The notes under the pieces: generated by a model
Database searches by the model: none
What the model was told of the DNA's origin: nothing
Seen by the model: the letters and a program-made list of their open reading frames with translations, nothing else
From: Chinchilla lanigera
Taxonomy: Eukaryota > Chordata > Mammalia > Rodentia > Chinchillidae
NCBI RefSeq assembly: GCF_000276665.1
Contig: NW_004955448.1
Location: forward strand, 234,957 to 298,956
DNA length: 64,000 bases
Direction: 5' to 3'
In this document: piece by piece, positions 11,801 to 54,239 of the stretch
How positions within the stretch are numbered: position 1 is the stretch's first letter
Layout: every line of letters starts with the position of its first letter
Program-made: the position numbers and the translations under genes

Positions 11801-13030
11801 GATAACTAATGTTTGTTTATGAACTAAAATATGGCCTAATACTAAAATGGAGAAGAGGAGAAAAATTAACCCACTAATACTTTTTTCTTTTCTTAAAGAA
11901 GAAGGTAGAGATTTAGCTAGGCCTCTGCGGAAGAAAAAGCGTACAGTGATTGAATCACTAGCAGAGGGTAAGTCTTACTAACACTGTACTGAGACTGATC
12001 TTGAAATTAGTACAATGTGATTAATGCAGTGAATAGTCCTGTGCTATTCTAGCAGCTGACTTGACAAGAGCAGCCTTGAAGTAAATCCTGACCATGAATC
12101 ATTTGCTAAGACCAATATTCTAAGCAATGATGAGTGGAAATAACAGAAGTATTGTGTAATTCAGAATACATCTGAAGCCAAAGAGCCTGAGTACAAGTCT
12201 ACCACAGTTAAAAGCTTTAGACAAAGCAAAGTTTCTAACAGAATTTGAACAAAGAATGACTCATGAATTGGGCAGCACTCAAATCAGAAAGAGACTCAGA
12301 TTGCTCAAAGAGACTCAGTTTTTATAAACTGAACCTAGAAACAAAGTAGAGAAATGCCTTTATGGACTGTGGCTGTGCATTTGCTGTATTTGGGCATGCC
12401 GTGATGGGGGGGTCTCTTATTGTGACTGGCTGAAGCTTGTTTTGTTTCGTTTTCTTCTTTGGAACAAAAATGTTTTCTGGTTAAGTTCTTATTTGTTTAC
12501 ATAGGAGCTCCATCTACAAAGACAATCTGGCTGGTGGCCTTTTTATTGAGTTTAACACCACTTATTGGCTATGTGAGTTTAAGAAAGTCACAGAGTCTCT
12601 GTGAGATTTGCTACTCTATAAAATACAATATTAGCACTCACTTCATTAGTAAGGGTTGAATGAGATAGTTTGGTAAGTGTTTGGCTCAGTGCCCATCAAG
12701 CACAAAGTAAGTGTTTGATAAATTTTAACTGATTGTGTTGGACTGCTAGGAGTGTAAGGAGGAGAAAAATGAGAGTTGCCATTTTATTTCAGTATCTTAC
12801 TCCCTACTGCCTTAACTGCAGTAGATACTTTGTACAAGTTTACTTTTAATTTATTTCTAAACGTAAGAATTTTGAAATTACTTTTTGATTTTTTTCTCAC
12901 AGAAATAAAGAAAGTAGAAGAAATCCCACATAAACGACAGAAAGATGAAGATGTGACACAGGATTATGAAGAATGGAAAAGGAAAATTTTGGAAAATGCT
13001 ACCAGTGCTCAAAAGACTACAGCAGAGTGA
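5741..13030 (+). CDS. ORC6: ORC6, origin recognition complex subunit 6 (7 coding exons, 252 aa)
   Basis: The coding exons are 5741-5805, 6823-6952, 8243-8406, 9847-9936, 11347-11459, 11899-11967 and 12903-13030. All are bounded by AG/GT and all join in frame to 252 residues plus TGA, the human length. ORC6 is the smallest ORC subunit: two TFIIB-like cyclin folds (about residues 1-95 and 100-187) bind DNA, a basic linker follows (RKKKR at about 198-202), and a C-terminal helix (YEEWKRKIL from Tyr232) docks on ORC3. Tyr232, mutated in Meier-Gorlin syndrome, is intact. Residue 195, Thr in human, is Arg here. Introns hold MIR, B1 and ID repeats and a solo LTR. No frame damage is seen, so the gene is probably functional. 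Confidence 0.95.
6331..6498 (+). mobile_element. MER5A-like hAT-Charlie fossil
   Basis: Sequence in ORC6 intron 1 matches the familiar MER5A layout: a Charlie-type left end, a TTAGAAACACAGTCTTGAA-type interior, and the right terminus TTTGAGAACCACTG. The orientation call is arbitrary. Confidence 0.7.
6525..6545. repeat. (CT)n microsatellite
   Basis: An uninterrupted CT-dinucleotide run in ORC6 intron 1. Confidence 0.9.
6823..6952 (+). CDS. ORC6: ORC6 exon 2
   Basis: It encodes residues 22-65 of the first cyclin-like fold (KAEEYLRLSQVKCTGLSA... MKCPLDR). The acceptor is CACACCAG and the donor AGG|GTGAGT. It ends in phase 0. Confidence 0.93.
7104..7240 (+). repeat. 7SL/B1-type SINE
   Basis: A GCCAGGTGTGGTGATGCATG head with a duplicated internal segment and a short A-tail, in ORC6 intron 2. 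Confidence 0.85.
7420..7595 (+). repeat. MIR-like ancient SINE
   Basis: A TTTCCTCCTCCATAAAGTAGG-type core followed by a degenerate MIR 3' half in ORC6 intron 2. Confidence 0.55.
8243..8406 (+). CDS. ORC6: ORC6 exon 3
   Basis: It encodes residues 66-119 plus two bases (AYLIKLSGLNKKMYQSC... then the second fold start). The acceptor is TTTCAAAG and the donor AAAG|GTATGG. Confidence 0.93.
8518..8583 (+). repeat. ID-type SINE
   Basis: A short tRNA-derived head (GGGCTGGGGACATAGCTCAG) and AACAAGAAA-type tail in ORC6 intron 3. Confidence 0.8.
8825..8983 (-). repeat. 7SL/B1-type SINE
   Basis: A T-rich left end then the reversed B1 body with the duplicated CAGGCTGGCC/CAGGCTGGTC segment. Confidence 0.88.
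9016..9555 (-). mobile_element. Solo LTR, endogenous retrovirus class II-like
   Basis: A ~540-bp block in ORC6 intron 3 has inverted TGTGGG/CCCACA ends. Read on the minus strand it has a TATA-like GCTATAAAAC, then AATAAA about 20 bp later, the compact U3-R-U5 order of a retroviral LTR. No internal retroviral genes flank it, so it is a solo LTR. Class is a guess from the layout. I could not find a clean target-site duplication. Confidence 0.65.
9847..9936 (+). CDS. ORC6: ORC6 exon 4
   Basis: It encodes residues 120-149 plus two bases (YESSLPQTPQVDLDLSRPLF...). The acceptor is CATCCCTAG and the donor CAA|GTAAGT. Confidence 0.92.
10379..10533 (+). repeat. 7SL/B1-type SINE
   Basis: A full-length unit with a long pure A-tail in ORC6 intron 4; it looks relatively young. 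Confidence 0.9.
11347..11459 (+). CDS. ORC6: ORC6 exon 5
   Basis: It encodes residues 150-187 plus one base (ILKLKVDKNKMVAM... CKQLEKTGQQID). The acceptor is CTTTTGTAG and the donor ACA|GTGAGT. Reading through the donor gives a spurious longer frame. Confidence 0.92.
11899..11967 (+). CDS. ORC6: ORC6 exon 6
   Basis: It encodes the linker, residues 188-210 plus one base: KEGRDLARPLRKKKRTVIES. The acceptor is TCTTAAAG, chosen because it alone keeps frame and gives a residue-for-residue match with human. The donor is AGG|GTAAGT. This is the least conserved exon of the gene. Confidence 0.88.
12530..12735 (+). repeat. MIR-like ancient SINE
   Basis: Degenerate MIR pattern (TTGGCTATGTGAG... CAGTGCCCATCAAGC... 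AAGTGTTTGATAA) in ORC6 intron 6. Confidence 0.6.
12903..13030 (+). CDS. ORC6: ORC6 exon 7 (last coding exon)
   Basis: It encodes residues 211-252 and the TGA at 13028-13030. It includes the conserved TQDYEEWKRKILENA helix that contacts ORC3. The acceptor is TTTTCTCACAG. Confidence 0.95.
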
Positions 13031-13400
13031 TTTTAATTTCCAGCCTGAGATGTACTGCAAACCTATATTTACTGCTACCTCCAGCAAGGATTGAGGGCTT
13101 TGGGCTTTGTTTGAACTTTTATGCCAAGGTTTCTGTTGCTTTAATAGCAAAGAAGCCATTATTAGAGCTGAGTAATGGGCAGTGGGCTGCCCTGGCATAA
13201 GCAACATTAGATCAGCTGCAGTGCCTCACACATCAGATCCCTGTAGGGCAGGCTGTCTTATAACAGGAAACGGCAGCCACTTTGCATTTCTGTTGTGTCT
13301 TATGCTATAGGCAGTCTTCTGTCCCATCTAGAATGTAAGATTTTACTTAAGTTTTTGGTAATTGTTTTGATTTGACTAAGTATTTTGTACAACCTAAATT

Positions 13401-13406
13401 AATAAA
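13401..13406 (+). terminator. ORC6: ORC6 poly(A) signal
   Basis: A canonical AATAAA lies 371 bp after the ORC6 stop and is followed by a T/GT-rich stretch (TTATTTTTTTGTGC). Cleavage is expected near 13425. Confidence 0.75.
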
Positions 13407-13529
13407 TGTTATTTTTTTGTGCATTCAGGTTGCAGTTGTCATCAGTTTAAAGGAATCCTTGTTGGACCGGTATCTGTCTACTCTGGCAGGAAGAACAGCC
13501 CAACTTCCTGTACAGTAGTCCTCACTGCT

Positions 13530-13735
13530 CACCAGAGCTGACTTGACTCAGATTTTCTGGGCTTTAAACCCTGTTCAGCCACACCTGTGAAACAAACTGA
13601 TTAGCTTCTTTATGCCTCACTCATAAAGTAGGAATAAAAATGGTGATACCTCTTGGAATAATTTGGAGGTATACTAGAGCCAATACACATAGTGTTTAGT
13701 ACAGTAACTGCTATAAGTATTTAATATAATTAGGT
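13530..13735 (+). repeat. MIR-like ancient SINE
   Basis: A recognisable MIR run: TGCCTCACTCATAAAGTAGG core, then TACAGTAACTGCTATAAG near the 3' end. Confidence 0.65.
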
Positions 13736-13878
13736 AAGTTATACTTAAATTTTGTAGTAAATACTAGATTAAAAGAGCAGTTAACTGTGGAAAAGGACCT
13801 TTATGATTAGGGGCATCATACCAAGTTGTTAGGATCATCATACCAAGACATGACTTTGTCTAAAGAACACATGATCTA

Positions 13879-14060
13879 GCTAGGCCTGATGATGTACACC
13901 TATAAACTCGGCAATCTGGGAGGTTGAGGTGGGAGGATCTTAAGTTCTAGTCCAGTGTGGGCAATTTAGAGACTTAGTGATACCCTGTCTCAACAGATAG
14001 GCAGGAAAGGGATATATAGCTCAGTGCAAAGGTCCTAGATTCAATCCTCAGTACCAAATA
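13879..14060 (+). repeat. B4-type (B1+ID) composite SINE
   Basis: A B1-like body ending in CTGTCTC runs directly into an ID-like segment (ATATAGCTCAGTGCAAAGG) and an A-rich end. Confidence 0.75.
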
Positions 14061-14170
14061 AGATGTAATTAAATTTTTCCATGATGAAGTGATTGTACCA
14101 ATCTATTCAGAATGGCATCAATACCTACTACGTGGATGTGGAGTGACAATGATTCTTTTCTCCCTTGCTC

Positions 14171-14297
14171 TTTTTTTTTTTTTTTTTTTTTGTGAGAGAT
14201 CTCAGTCTGTAGTCCAGGCTAATCTTGAAATCAAAAACTCAAGCAGTTTTCCTACCTGAGTAGCTGGGACTGTAGGTATGTGCCACCCTGCCTGGCT
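14171..14297 (-). repeat. 7SL/B1-type SINE (old)
   Basis: A long T-run then a diverged reversed B1 body. Confidence 0.75.
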
Positions 14298-14419
14298 TTC
14301 CTGGCCCTTTTTACCTGTCAAACTTTAGCAGATTGAAACTTGGGAAATAACACAATCTAATTATCCCAAGATAGAAATAGCATCTAACAATAGCCATTTC
14401 TCCCTTAAAAACAGATCAA

Positions 14420-14550
14420 GACTTACCTGAGCTTCAGTTTCTCCATTTATAAAATAGATCCATGTGTCTTGTGAGAATTAAAGGTAATACATATAAAATG
14501 TATGGTATTTGGAAGGCATTCACTAAATACTAGCTGTTAACCACTACAAT
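14420..14550 (+). repeat. MIR-like ancient SINE
   Basis: CTTCAGTTTCTCCATTTATA core and a degenerate 3' half. Confidence 0.6.
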
Positions 14551-14729
14551 CTAAAATGAGTAAGTGAATATTCCTCATTCAGGAAGATCCAGTTTTTAAT
14601 TTGGTGGCAAGTTTAGATTTTTAGATTTGAGTCAAAAAGTAATATGCTTTTATCACATAAAATTAAGTACATACATTTTAAAAAGTATGTATATATATAA
14701 AATTTCCAGTTTTACAAGTGTATGGTTAA

Positions 14730-15760
14730 GTTGTTACATTGTTTTGCATACAGGCTCCAGAATTTTTTCATCTTGCAAAACTGACTATCCATTCCTCCCT
14801 CCCCTGGGCTCCTGGCAGCTAACATTTTTTCTGTCCCATACTTCAAATAAGTGAAATAGTATTTGGGACTGATTTATTTCCTTAGTATAATGTCCTCAAG
14901 TTTCATCCATGTTGTAGCTTGAGTCAAAATCTTCCTTTTCAAGATTAATATTCCACTGTATCAAAACCACTTTTAGAATATATTTATCCTTTGATGGGAC
15001 ACTTGGGTTGCTTCCCTCTCTTAGCTACTGTGAGTAATGCTGCTGCAAACATGGGTGTACAGATATTTATTGGAGACCCTGCTTTCCAATTTTGGGGGTT
15101 ATATACCTGGATGTGGTATTACTGTGTCATATAGTAAATTAAAACTTTTTGAGGAACAAACCATAGTGTGTACATTATATTCCCACTAATAGTTACAAGT
15201 GTTCCAGTTTCTCCTTACTCTTGCCAGTGCTTATTTTCTGTTGGGTTTGGTTGGGTGTTTGGGTTGTTGGTTTTTAAGTAGCCACCCTAATGGATGCGAG
15301 GTTAACACTTATTGTGGTTTTTGTCTTTCCCCAGTGACTAATGATGTCAAACATCTGTACTTACTGGCTGTTGTCAAATTTTTTTGCAGAAATGTACTAA
15401 AACCTTTTGCACTTTTTTGAATTGGCTTGTTTTTTGTGGTTGAATTGTTCTTTATATATTGTAGATATTAACCGTTATCAAGTATACACTTGGAGAATAT
15501 TTTCTTCCATTGATCAGGTTGCTTTTTACTCTGCTGACTGTATATTCATGCACAGTTTTTAGTTTTGATGTAGTCCATTTGATGTACTTTCACTGTTTTG
15601 CCTGTACTTTTGCTTTCATGTCGAAGAAATCCACTGTCAGGAAGCCTTCCCTCTCTATTTTAAAAGTTTTATAATATTAACTCTTACATTTAGGGCTTTC
15701 ATCCATTTTAAATTAAAGACATTCACTTGGAAGATTTGGTTAAATCTGCTGTTTCTGGGC
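14730..15760 (-). mobile_element. Old LINE-1 3' fragment
   Basis: Reversed L1 3' landmarks are visible: GTTTCATCCATGTTG, the CTTTGATGGGACACTTGGGTTG block, and AATGCTGCTGCAAACATGGG. The frames are fully decayed. Confidence 0.8.
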
Positions 15761-16734
15761 CTTATTTTTATAAGTACAGTTTTTGATCACATTCAGCTCA
15801 TTACTCATTCCATCTGTTTCAGTACTGCTTTTATTGTTTTTTAAAAAAACTTTTTGGAAGCTTAGTTCTGTTACCAAAGGTGAAATTTAAAATTAAAATC
15901 CCCAAGTGTCTCTAATATATCTTTTTCCTGTTTGCTCAAGTCAGGGTCCACACTTGATATTGTTTTACTAATTTTTTTATTATAAAATCACTACATGCTT
16001 GTTAAAAACAAATTCAAGTGGTTCAGAAAGTTATGAAAAGTAGAATTCCCTCTCCCAAGCATAAGAATTTCCCCTCCTAATCACTCACTTTTCACACCCT
16101 ACTTTTTAAGTTTCTTGCATATCCAGTAACTTTTTAATGCACATATAAGCATGTGTCTCAGATCTGAGTGGATGATACCATATATGTGTTCTATAATTTT
16201 TAAACGAAAAGATGGCTCTCAGTACATCTAGATCTATCTTTAACATCTGTGAGTTATTCCGCTGTAAGGATGTGGCAAAGCACTTAACTCACACAGGCAG
16301 GCACGTGTTGTTTCCATTTGATCACTAGCAACAGTGCTACAATGAACACTGCATAAATTTCTGTATACATGTTTAAGTGCTGAGTGATAATGTCTAGAAG
16401 TGGAATTGCTGCATGGTGGGCATAACATTTAGATACCTATCCATCAGAAATAGGAATATACTGTTTTCCGCACACCTCTATCTTAACTCTAGCCATCTGG
16501 TCAGTGAATAAAGTGGGCCCTGACTATCTTTTAGGGTTTCTTACCTAACAGTTTTCAGTCACTATTGTTCTTATCAAATGAAGAGAAGTCCCATATAAGT
16601 AGTTAATACCATCACGGTTGTAATCTAAAATTTTGGGAGCCAAGTACACACTAGCAAATTAGAGAACTAAAAATATCCAGGAACCTCAAGCTTCAAAAAA
16701 GCTCCTCTTTAGGTCAGGTTTGTTCATTTGATTT

Positions 16735-16912
16735 TTGTTTGTTTTGCTTTTGTTTAGTATTGGTTTTGGTTTTGGAGAAAGGGTCTTGCTACATAGTTAA
16801 GGCTGGCCTTGAACTAACTGTAGCCCAGGGTGGCCTCAAACTCCCGACGATCCTTTTGCCTCAGTCTGCTGAGTGCTGGGATTATAGGCCTGTGCCACCA
16901 CTACACCCAGCT
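16735..16912 (-). repeat. 7SL/B1-type SINE (old)
   Basis: A T/G-rich left end, then a reversed and diverged B1 body. Confidence 0.75.
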
Positions 16913-16970
16913 CTTAATTTCAGTTAAGGGTGACATGGGAAAGAAAACTAAACCAATGCCATTTTATTTT

Positions 16971-17140
16971 ATTTTATTTTGTTTGTTTGTTTTTTGTCTT
17001 TTTGAGACAGGTTCTCGCTATGCAGTTCAGGCCGATCTTGAGCTCACTTTGTAGCCCAGCCTGGCCTCGAACTCACAAGGATCGTCCTGCCTCAGCCTCC
17101 CGTGTGCTGGGATTACAGGTGTGCGCCACCACGCCCGGCT
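16971..17140 (-). repeat. 7SL/B1-type SINE with target-site duplication
   Basis: A reversed B1 body flanked by the short duplication TGCCATTTTA, seen just left of the element near 16958 and again near 17148. Confidence 0.85.
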
Positions 17141-17197
17141 TCTCTAGTGCCATTTTAAAGCTTAAGTTTCTGTTTCCTTAAGTTTGTTTCTTGTAAA

Positions 17198-17570
17198 TGT
17201 TGTCATAGTTACCTAACCCGATACCACCCCATGCTCTGTCATAAGACTGCATGTCCCCTATGTAAAATGTCAAACACCTTTGTTTATCACAAGCTAAGCC
17301 CATGCTTTGTAGTATTTCTGTAGTTGCACTAAATCATATCAGCACCACCTCCCCTAGACCTGGAACTGGAAATGTATGACTATTCTTCCCTCCTGCCCTT
17401 CAGGGTCGTGCTCGGTCACGTACTGGGTGCCCACCACTGGCCCCCAATAAACTTGCTTGTCTCTGCATCCAACCTCCACCAGTGACTCAATTAAATAAGC
17501 ACCTCTGCCTCAACAAGGGAGTCTAAAATCCACCTTACCTCTCACTTGTGTGGGCCTTCCTAAACATACC
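17198..17570 (+). mobile_element. Probable retroviral solo LTR, class I-like
   Basis: A CCCCAATAAACTTGCTTGTC poly(A) signal followed by a pyrimidine-rich U5-like stretch resembles gammaretroviral LTRs. Boundaries are not certain and no internal retroviral sequence is present. Confidence 0.45.
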
Positions 17571-18242
17571 TCTTAGAGAAGCTTTGGAAAGAAATGGTTG
17601 CTTAAGGTAACAACAGCATAAGGAGAAAAAAATTAATTAAAATTTGGTAGATACGGTACAGGATTCTACATTTGCCCTGTTGAATAGACACCACTAAATG
17701 TGGCTATTAAACACTTAAAATGTGACTAATGCAACTACAGAACTGAGTTTCTAACTTTATTAAATGTAAAAACAGGTACTTAATTAAATTATTGGGCTTA
17801 AGTATGTTTATCTTTAGTACATACATATTTTCCATAGTAAATTTTATGAAATCCAAATACAAATTATTTCCACTGAAAACTTAGCATCTAAATGAACATA
17901 CATTGCAAGTATAAATTACATACCAGGTTTTAGAGCCTTAGTATGAAAAATGTTCATAATTTTATGTTGACTACATATTGAAATGTTTTTGATATATTGG
18001 ATTAAATAAATTATTTCAGTTAATTCCAGTGAGTACTTTTAAAGGAGCTACTAGAAAATTTTAAATTATAAATGTGGCTCATAGTTCTCCAAACAGTGCT
18101 GCTCTCGAGCAAGGTAACTACATTTTTCTGAGAGGAAGATCATAGCATTCCACAAAGACCTCAAACCCCAAACAGAATAAGGACTACCACACTAGCTGGA
18201 ATTGCAAAATAACCTCTCTTGCTGCCCCCAAAAACCTTTGCC

Positions 18243-18405
18243 ATATGGAGGGAGGCACATCTGTAATCCCAGAACTCTGGGAAGCTGAGGCAGGAGGATT
18301 CCAAGTTTGAGCCCAGACTGGCCAATTTAGCAACTTAGCAAGACCCTGCCTCAAAATAAAAGGCTGGGGATGTGTGCACAGGCCATGTTTCAATCCTTGG
18401 TATTA
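18243..18405 (+). repeat. B4-type (B1+ID) composite SINE
   Basis: A B1-like part ending CCTGCCTCAAAATAAAAGG is followed by an ID-like GGCTGGGGATGTG piece. Confidence 0.7.
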
Positions 18406-18737
18406 TTTTTTTTTTAAAGCACATTTTCATAAAGGTAATTGAAACTTAAAAAGTAAAACCAAATCACCGTTACTGTCTCATTAAAAGCAGCTTCAAGCAC
18501 CATCTCTTGGTATGTTTATTTATTAGTTGGCCAATTTGGAGCAGGCCTAGACATGCTGATACAGAAAAGCTTAGCTCCTTGACAAGAGTGAGCTTTCCAA
18601 AGCAAAGTTACAACCCAAGAAAGTCTTTATTCTGGTGAAGGGAAAATCCTGAAAGGCTGTGAAACTGTTGAATGTCTAATTAAAAACTAAGGCACTACAC
18701 CAACTAAAACAGCTGATTGGAGAAGGTAGTGGAAGTG

Positions 18738-18888
18738 AACTGGGTGTGGTGGTGCATGTGTGTAAACCTAGCACTCAGAAGCTGAGCCAGGAGGATCACT
18801 ATAAATTGGAGGCCCACCTGGGGTACAAAGTGAGCTCAAGACCAGCCTGAACTATATAGTGAGACTCTGTCTCGAAAAAACAAAAACA
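18738..18888 (+). repeat. 7SL/B1-type SINE
   Basis: A CTGGGTGTGGTGGTGCATG head, a B1 body and an A-tail. Confidence 0.85.
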
Positions 18889-18970
18889 TCAACAGAAGTG
18901 AAGAAATTTTAAAGTGTTAGCTTTTAAATAATAAAGGATTCCTTTAATAAAGGGGTAAAGTGCTGAAATG

Positions 18971-19052
18971 AGCCAGGCATGGTGGCAGGAGGTTTGCCAC
19001 AACAAAGCCAGCACGGGCTACATAATGTAGTGAAATGCTTTCTAAAAAAAAC
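18971..19052 (+). repeat. 7SL/B1-type SINE, internally deleted
   Basis: The head (GCCAGGCATGGTGGCAGG) joins a shortened right half; the middle is missing. Confidence 0.65.
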
Positions 19053-19200
19053 ATGCTGAAATGTACACATGCAGAGTTTGTGAATGTTTTAGTTGCTCAC
19101 CACATTGAGAAGAATGTTATCTCAGTGAATGGGTGATATGACTTGTAATCCAGGTAGTAAAGATTTTACATACACCAGTATATAAGAAGTACATATTTAG

Positions 19201-19299
19201 GGGTTGGGGATTTAGCTCAGTGTTCAGAGTGCCTGCCTGGCAAGCGCAAGGTTGTGAGTTTGATTCCTGGTACCGGAAGAAAAACAAACAAACAAAAAA
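19201..19299 (+). repeat. ID SINE with target-site duplication
   Basis: A full ID head (GGGGTTGGGGATTTAGCTCA) with tail, flanked by AGTACATATTTA and AGTATATATTTA. It looks like a tRNA-Ala gene but has the ID-specific 3' half. Confidence 0.85.
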
Positions 19300-20044
19300 G
19301 TATATATTTAAAAATCACAACACTGAAAGTCATATATCTTTAATAAAGTAGTAGAAGAGCACTTCTTTATTGCTTCATACTGTATCATTTTTGTGTTTCT
19401 CTCAGAAAGGTGAACATCATTGCATTCTTATCTCACTTCATATCTTGCATATCAATTTCCAGGCTTACAAGACCAGAAGTTCATAATCAAAAAATGAGGG
19501 TCAAGACCGCAGAGGTAGGAGAGAGAATGAAGGTGGGTATAGAATTTAAAAACACATTCAAAACTTTCAGATTTAATCACTTTTTGGCCTTTTGTCTAGC
19601 ATCAAGTGAAAAATTTTCAGATTTAGTCACGATTGATATATTTTGAAATTTTACACAAAATTAAAGGAAGTGTGTTGGTGTTGATTCTTAAGAAAATATA
19701 AGTTAAACAAGTTGGGAGAGATCACTGTCTAAATCCATACAGCTTGACACTAGAGTAGAAAAGTACAAGATTTTCTCACACATAAGCAGATCAAAATTCT
19801 AGGAATTCTTTGCAGTGGAACATTTGCACTGGAAGAGGTAATTGTGAGAAACATGCCCTTGCATAATAGCTAAGTTTCAAATTTAAATTTGACATATCCA
19901 AAGTAGGGCCTTTACTACTTACCTAAGCATGCCTACATTTTAATACTTGAAAAGTAAACACAGCGTTTCAAACTTAGTGATCCTATAGGGGGAAAAAGTT
20001 TCTAAAATGCTTTCTTCACAGTCAAAAGGAAAGCAACAGTCAAC

Positions 20045-20050
20045 TTTATT
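20045..20050 (-). terminator. MYLK3: Candidate MYLK3 proximal poly(A) signal
   Basis: TTTATT on the plus strand is AATAAA on the gene strand, about 113 bp past the stop codon. Another copy lies at 19366-19371. Which one is used cannot be told from sequence. Confidence 0.35.
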
Positions 20051-20162
20051 TTCTTTTTACAAAATTAGAAGAATTAATACTAAAATAACATTATTTAAAA
20101 TCTTGAGTCATCTCTTCAGATCAATAATGGCGTCAGTAATTTCTGGGCAGAAGGGTTGATTA

Positions 20163-52292
<32,130 letters not shown>

Positions 52293-52700
52293 CGTCACTC
52301 AGGCTTGACAAGGGCAAGGGCGAGGAAATGGAAGAGCCACAGACCCCTGGCTTTCACTCAGGTAGTGAATGCAAGACCATTGTCCCTGGTGGCTAATAGT
52401 CTCACCCTGCAGCTCCAACCCGCACTGATCGCAGGGGTGGTGTGGGGAGCTTGCAGGGCCAGGTCCTCTCCGTGCCTTTGCCTTGCTTATCTCCCACTCA
52501 GCCACGGGCTGTGAGTGACAGGCTCAGTTTGGCCCAGGCCCTTCTCCTTGGGGCCCCTTTGACATCACGGCAGTGTAGAACATTCCTCTCTGAGAGACTG
52601 CTGATGGGCAAATATTTTAAGAATCTGCCCAGGGTAGGCAGAGGTTTGTGTAGCTGAAGCTAAGAAATGGAAGAAAAGTGCCCCTTGGGTAAGATACCTA
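52293..52700 (-). promoter_or_regulatory. MYLK3: MYLK3 5' flank and probable 5' UTR
   Basis: This is the sequence just upstream of the MYLK3 ATG. It is moderately GC-rich but not a CpG island, as expected for a tissue-restricted gene. On the gene strand a GATA-type site (AGATAAG) lies near 52489 and an AT-rich TTAAAATATTT (weakly MEF2-like) near 52611. The transcription start is not visible. Confidence 0.4.
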
Positions 52701-53704
52701 TCAGCTGGACTCCACGGGGGGCTTTAGGGATCCCGGGCACTGAGGGGGATGAAGTCTTACTCATCACACATGTCTAATTCATAATAGCGAGCAAGACCAA
52801 AATGGAAAGAAATGGAAGAACATTCAGCCACAGTGTAACTTCTGCCATGATGAAAATTTTGATGCTTTGGCAAATGAACAACACTGCTTTACCAATGCCT
52901 GAAACACAAGTTTAGACTGCCTGTGGGGCGAGTCTGCAGCTCCTCCCCAACAGGGCCTTCAGCCACTAGTCACTTGTAACTCGAAATAGAACTGCGGGAC
53001 AACAGCCTGGGCTGCTCACCAACTCCACCCCACACGTCATGCTGCCTGCAAAGCCAGAGGGGGGCGTTTACCAGCGACCCCCTAGTCCCCCAGTAATGAC
53101 TATGCAGGTATCAAGACCCAGTTTCTGAACTCACACAGATTCAGCCTGTAGGGCTGTAGGGCAACGAGGCTCATGTTTCTTGGGCTTTTAAATGTTTTAG
53201 CCTCAGAAATCCTTGCTTTGAATGAAGTTTCATAAAAGCACCAATAATAAAGCAGACAAGCAGAGATGCTCAGGTCATCACTGAGGTGGATCACAAGGGA
53301 CCCACCTGAGTTCCAGTGACACCAAAGTGCAGCCTGGCTTATTCTTTTCATCCAGCTCCTCATCAGGAAAAAGCAGGGTTCAGAGAGAAACATGTCCAAG
53401 GTCAACCAGGCACAGAGTCTCCCGAGGATGGTTTCACCATAACCTGTGAGATCTGGGGATGGGGTAAGGGGCGTGTCCTGCACAGCGACCCCCAACTGAG
53501 TAAAAGTAATTATGGTACACTCTGACCTGGAAATTTGATATTCAAAGGCACCACTCAATAACACCATGTGCTTGTGAATGCATTTTAACCCAGTCCCTCT
53601 TTCTCCATCCCCACCCTCTATTAGGACAGCTGCACCTAAGCAGCCCACATGGGAGCCCACACCCTTTTCTGAGTGCTGGGTGTCACTGGTGGAATGACCT
53701 AGGG

Positions 53705-53928
53705 CAGTGGTAATGAACCTGTGCACATGTACCACAGCAGGCACCCAGAGCTCTCTCTGTCGGCACATGAGACAAGTTACCCCAATAGCTGAACATCAGA
53801 TAATAGCTGCTTCTTCTAAACCAAAACCTCAGGATTCAGGTTTAATTGCAGTGGTGGCACTTTGCAATAAATAAGTGTGTTTTGGGTTGCAACTTGGGCA
53901 CTCAGTCCTAAAAGGCTCGCCATCACTG
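53705..53928 (-). mobile_element. Non-autonomous hAT-type DNA transposon
   Basis: 224 bp with imperfect terminal inverted repeats: CAGTGGTAATGAACCT on the left and, reversed, CAGTGATGGCGAGCCT on the right. Flanking octamers ACCTAGGG and ACCGTAGG are a possible decayed 8-bp target-site duplication. The minus strand has a hAT-like interior (TTGCAACCCAAAACACACTT). No transposase is encoded. Confidence 0.7.
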
Positions 53929-53996
53929 ACCGTAGGTAAGCTCAAAATAACGGTCTATTTCAGCTACTGCGATTATTAAAAAACAAACACACAAGG

Positions 53997-54190
53997 GCAG
54001 GCATGGTGGCACACACAGGCAGTCCGAGCTATCTGGGAGCATGGAGCAGGAGAGTTCCAAGTTCAAGGCCAATCTGGGCATTTTAGCAACTTAGTAGGAC
54101 CTTGTCTCAAAATTAAAAATACACAAGGGTTGGGGATATAGCTCAGTGCAAAGGGCCTGGGTTCAGTTCCCAGTATACTGCCAAAGAAAG
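53997..54190 (+). repeat. B4-type (B1+ID) composite SINE
   Basis: A B1-like part (GGCAGGCATGGTGGCACAC) joined through CTTGTCTCAAAATTAAAAA to an ID-like GGGTTGGGGATATAGCTCAG. Confidence 0.82.
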
Positions 54191-54239
54191 ACACAAGGAT
54201 GAAAGTAAGAAAGAAAAGGAGAATGAGTGAGTCCTGGGA

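Larger units (their letters stand above)
13431..20044. other. Intergenic DNA between convergent ORC6 and MYLK3
   Basis: No coding exon is recognisable on either strand. The content is mostly repeats: MIRs near 13.6 and 14.5 kb, an antisense L1 piece at 14.7-15.8 kb, B1, B4 and ID SINEs, and an LTR near 17.4 kb. The remaining AT-rich sequence (15.8-16.7, 17.6-18.2 and 19.3-20.0 kb) shows nothing I can name; part could be MYLK3 3' UTR if a distal poly(A) site is used. Confidence 0.65.

Noticed and set aside
19201..19275. tRNA-Ala-like gene (also at 8518, 21490, 44336, 63195 and 63867)
   Set aside because: All carry ID-specific 3' halves, A-rich tails and often target-site duplications, so they are SINEs, not tRNA genes.
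53100..53768. 222-aa minus-strand frame in the MYLK3 upstream region
   Set aside because: It begins inside the hAT element and runs on through an MIR-like piece; its translation has no recognisable domain and no splice context.
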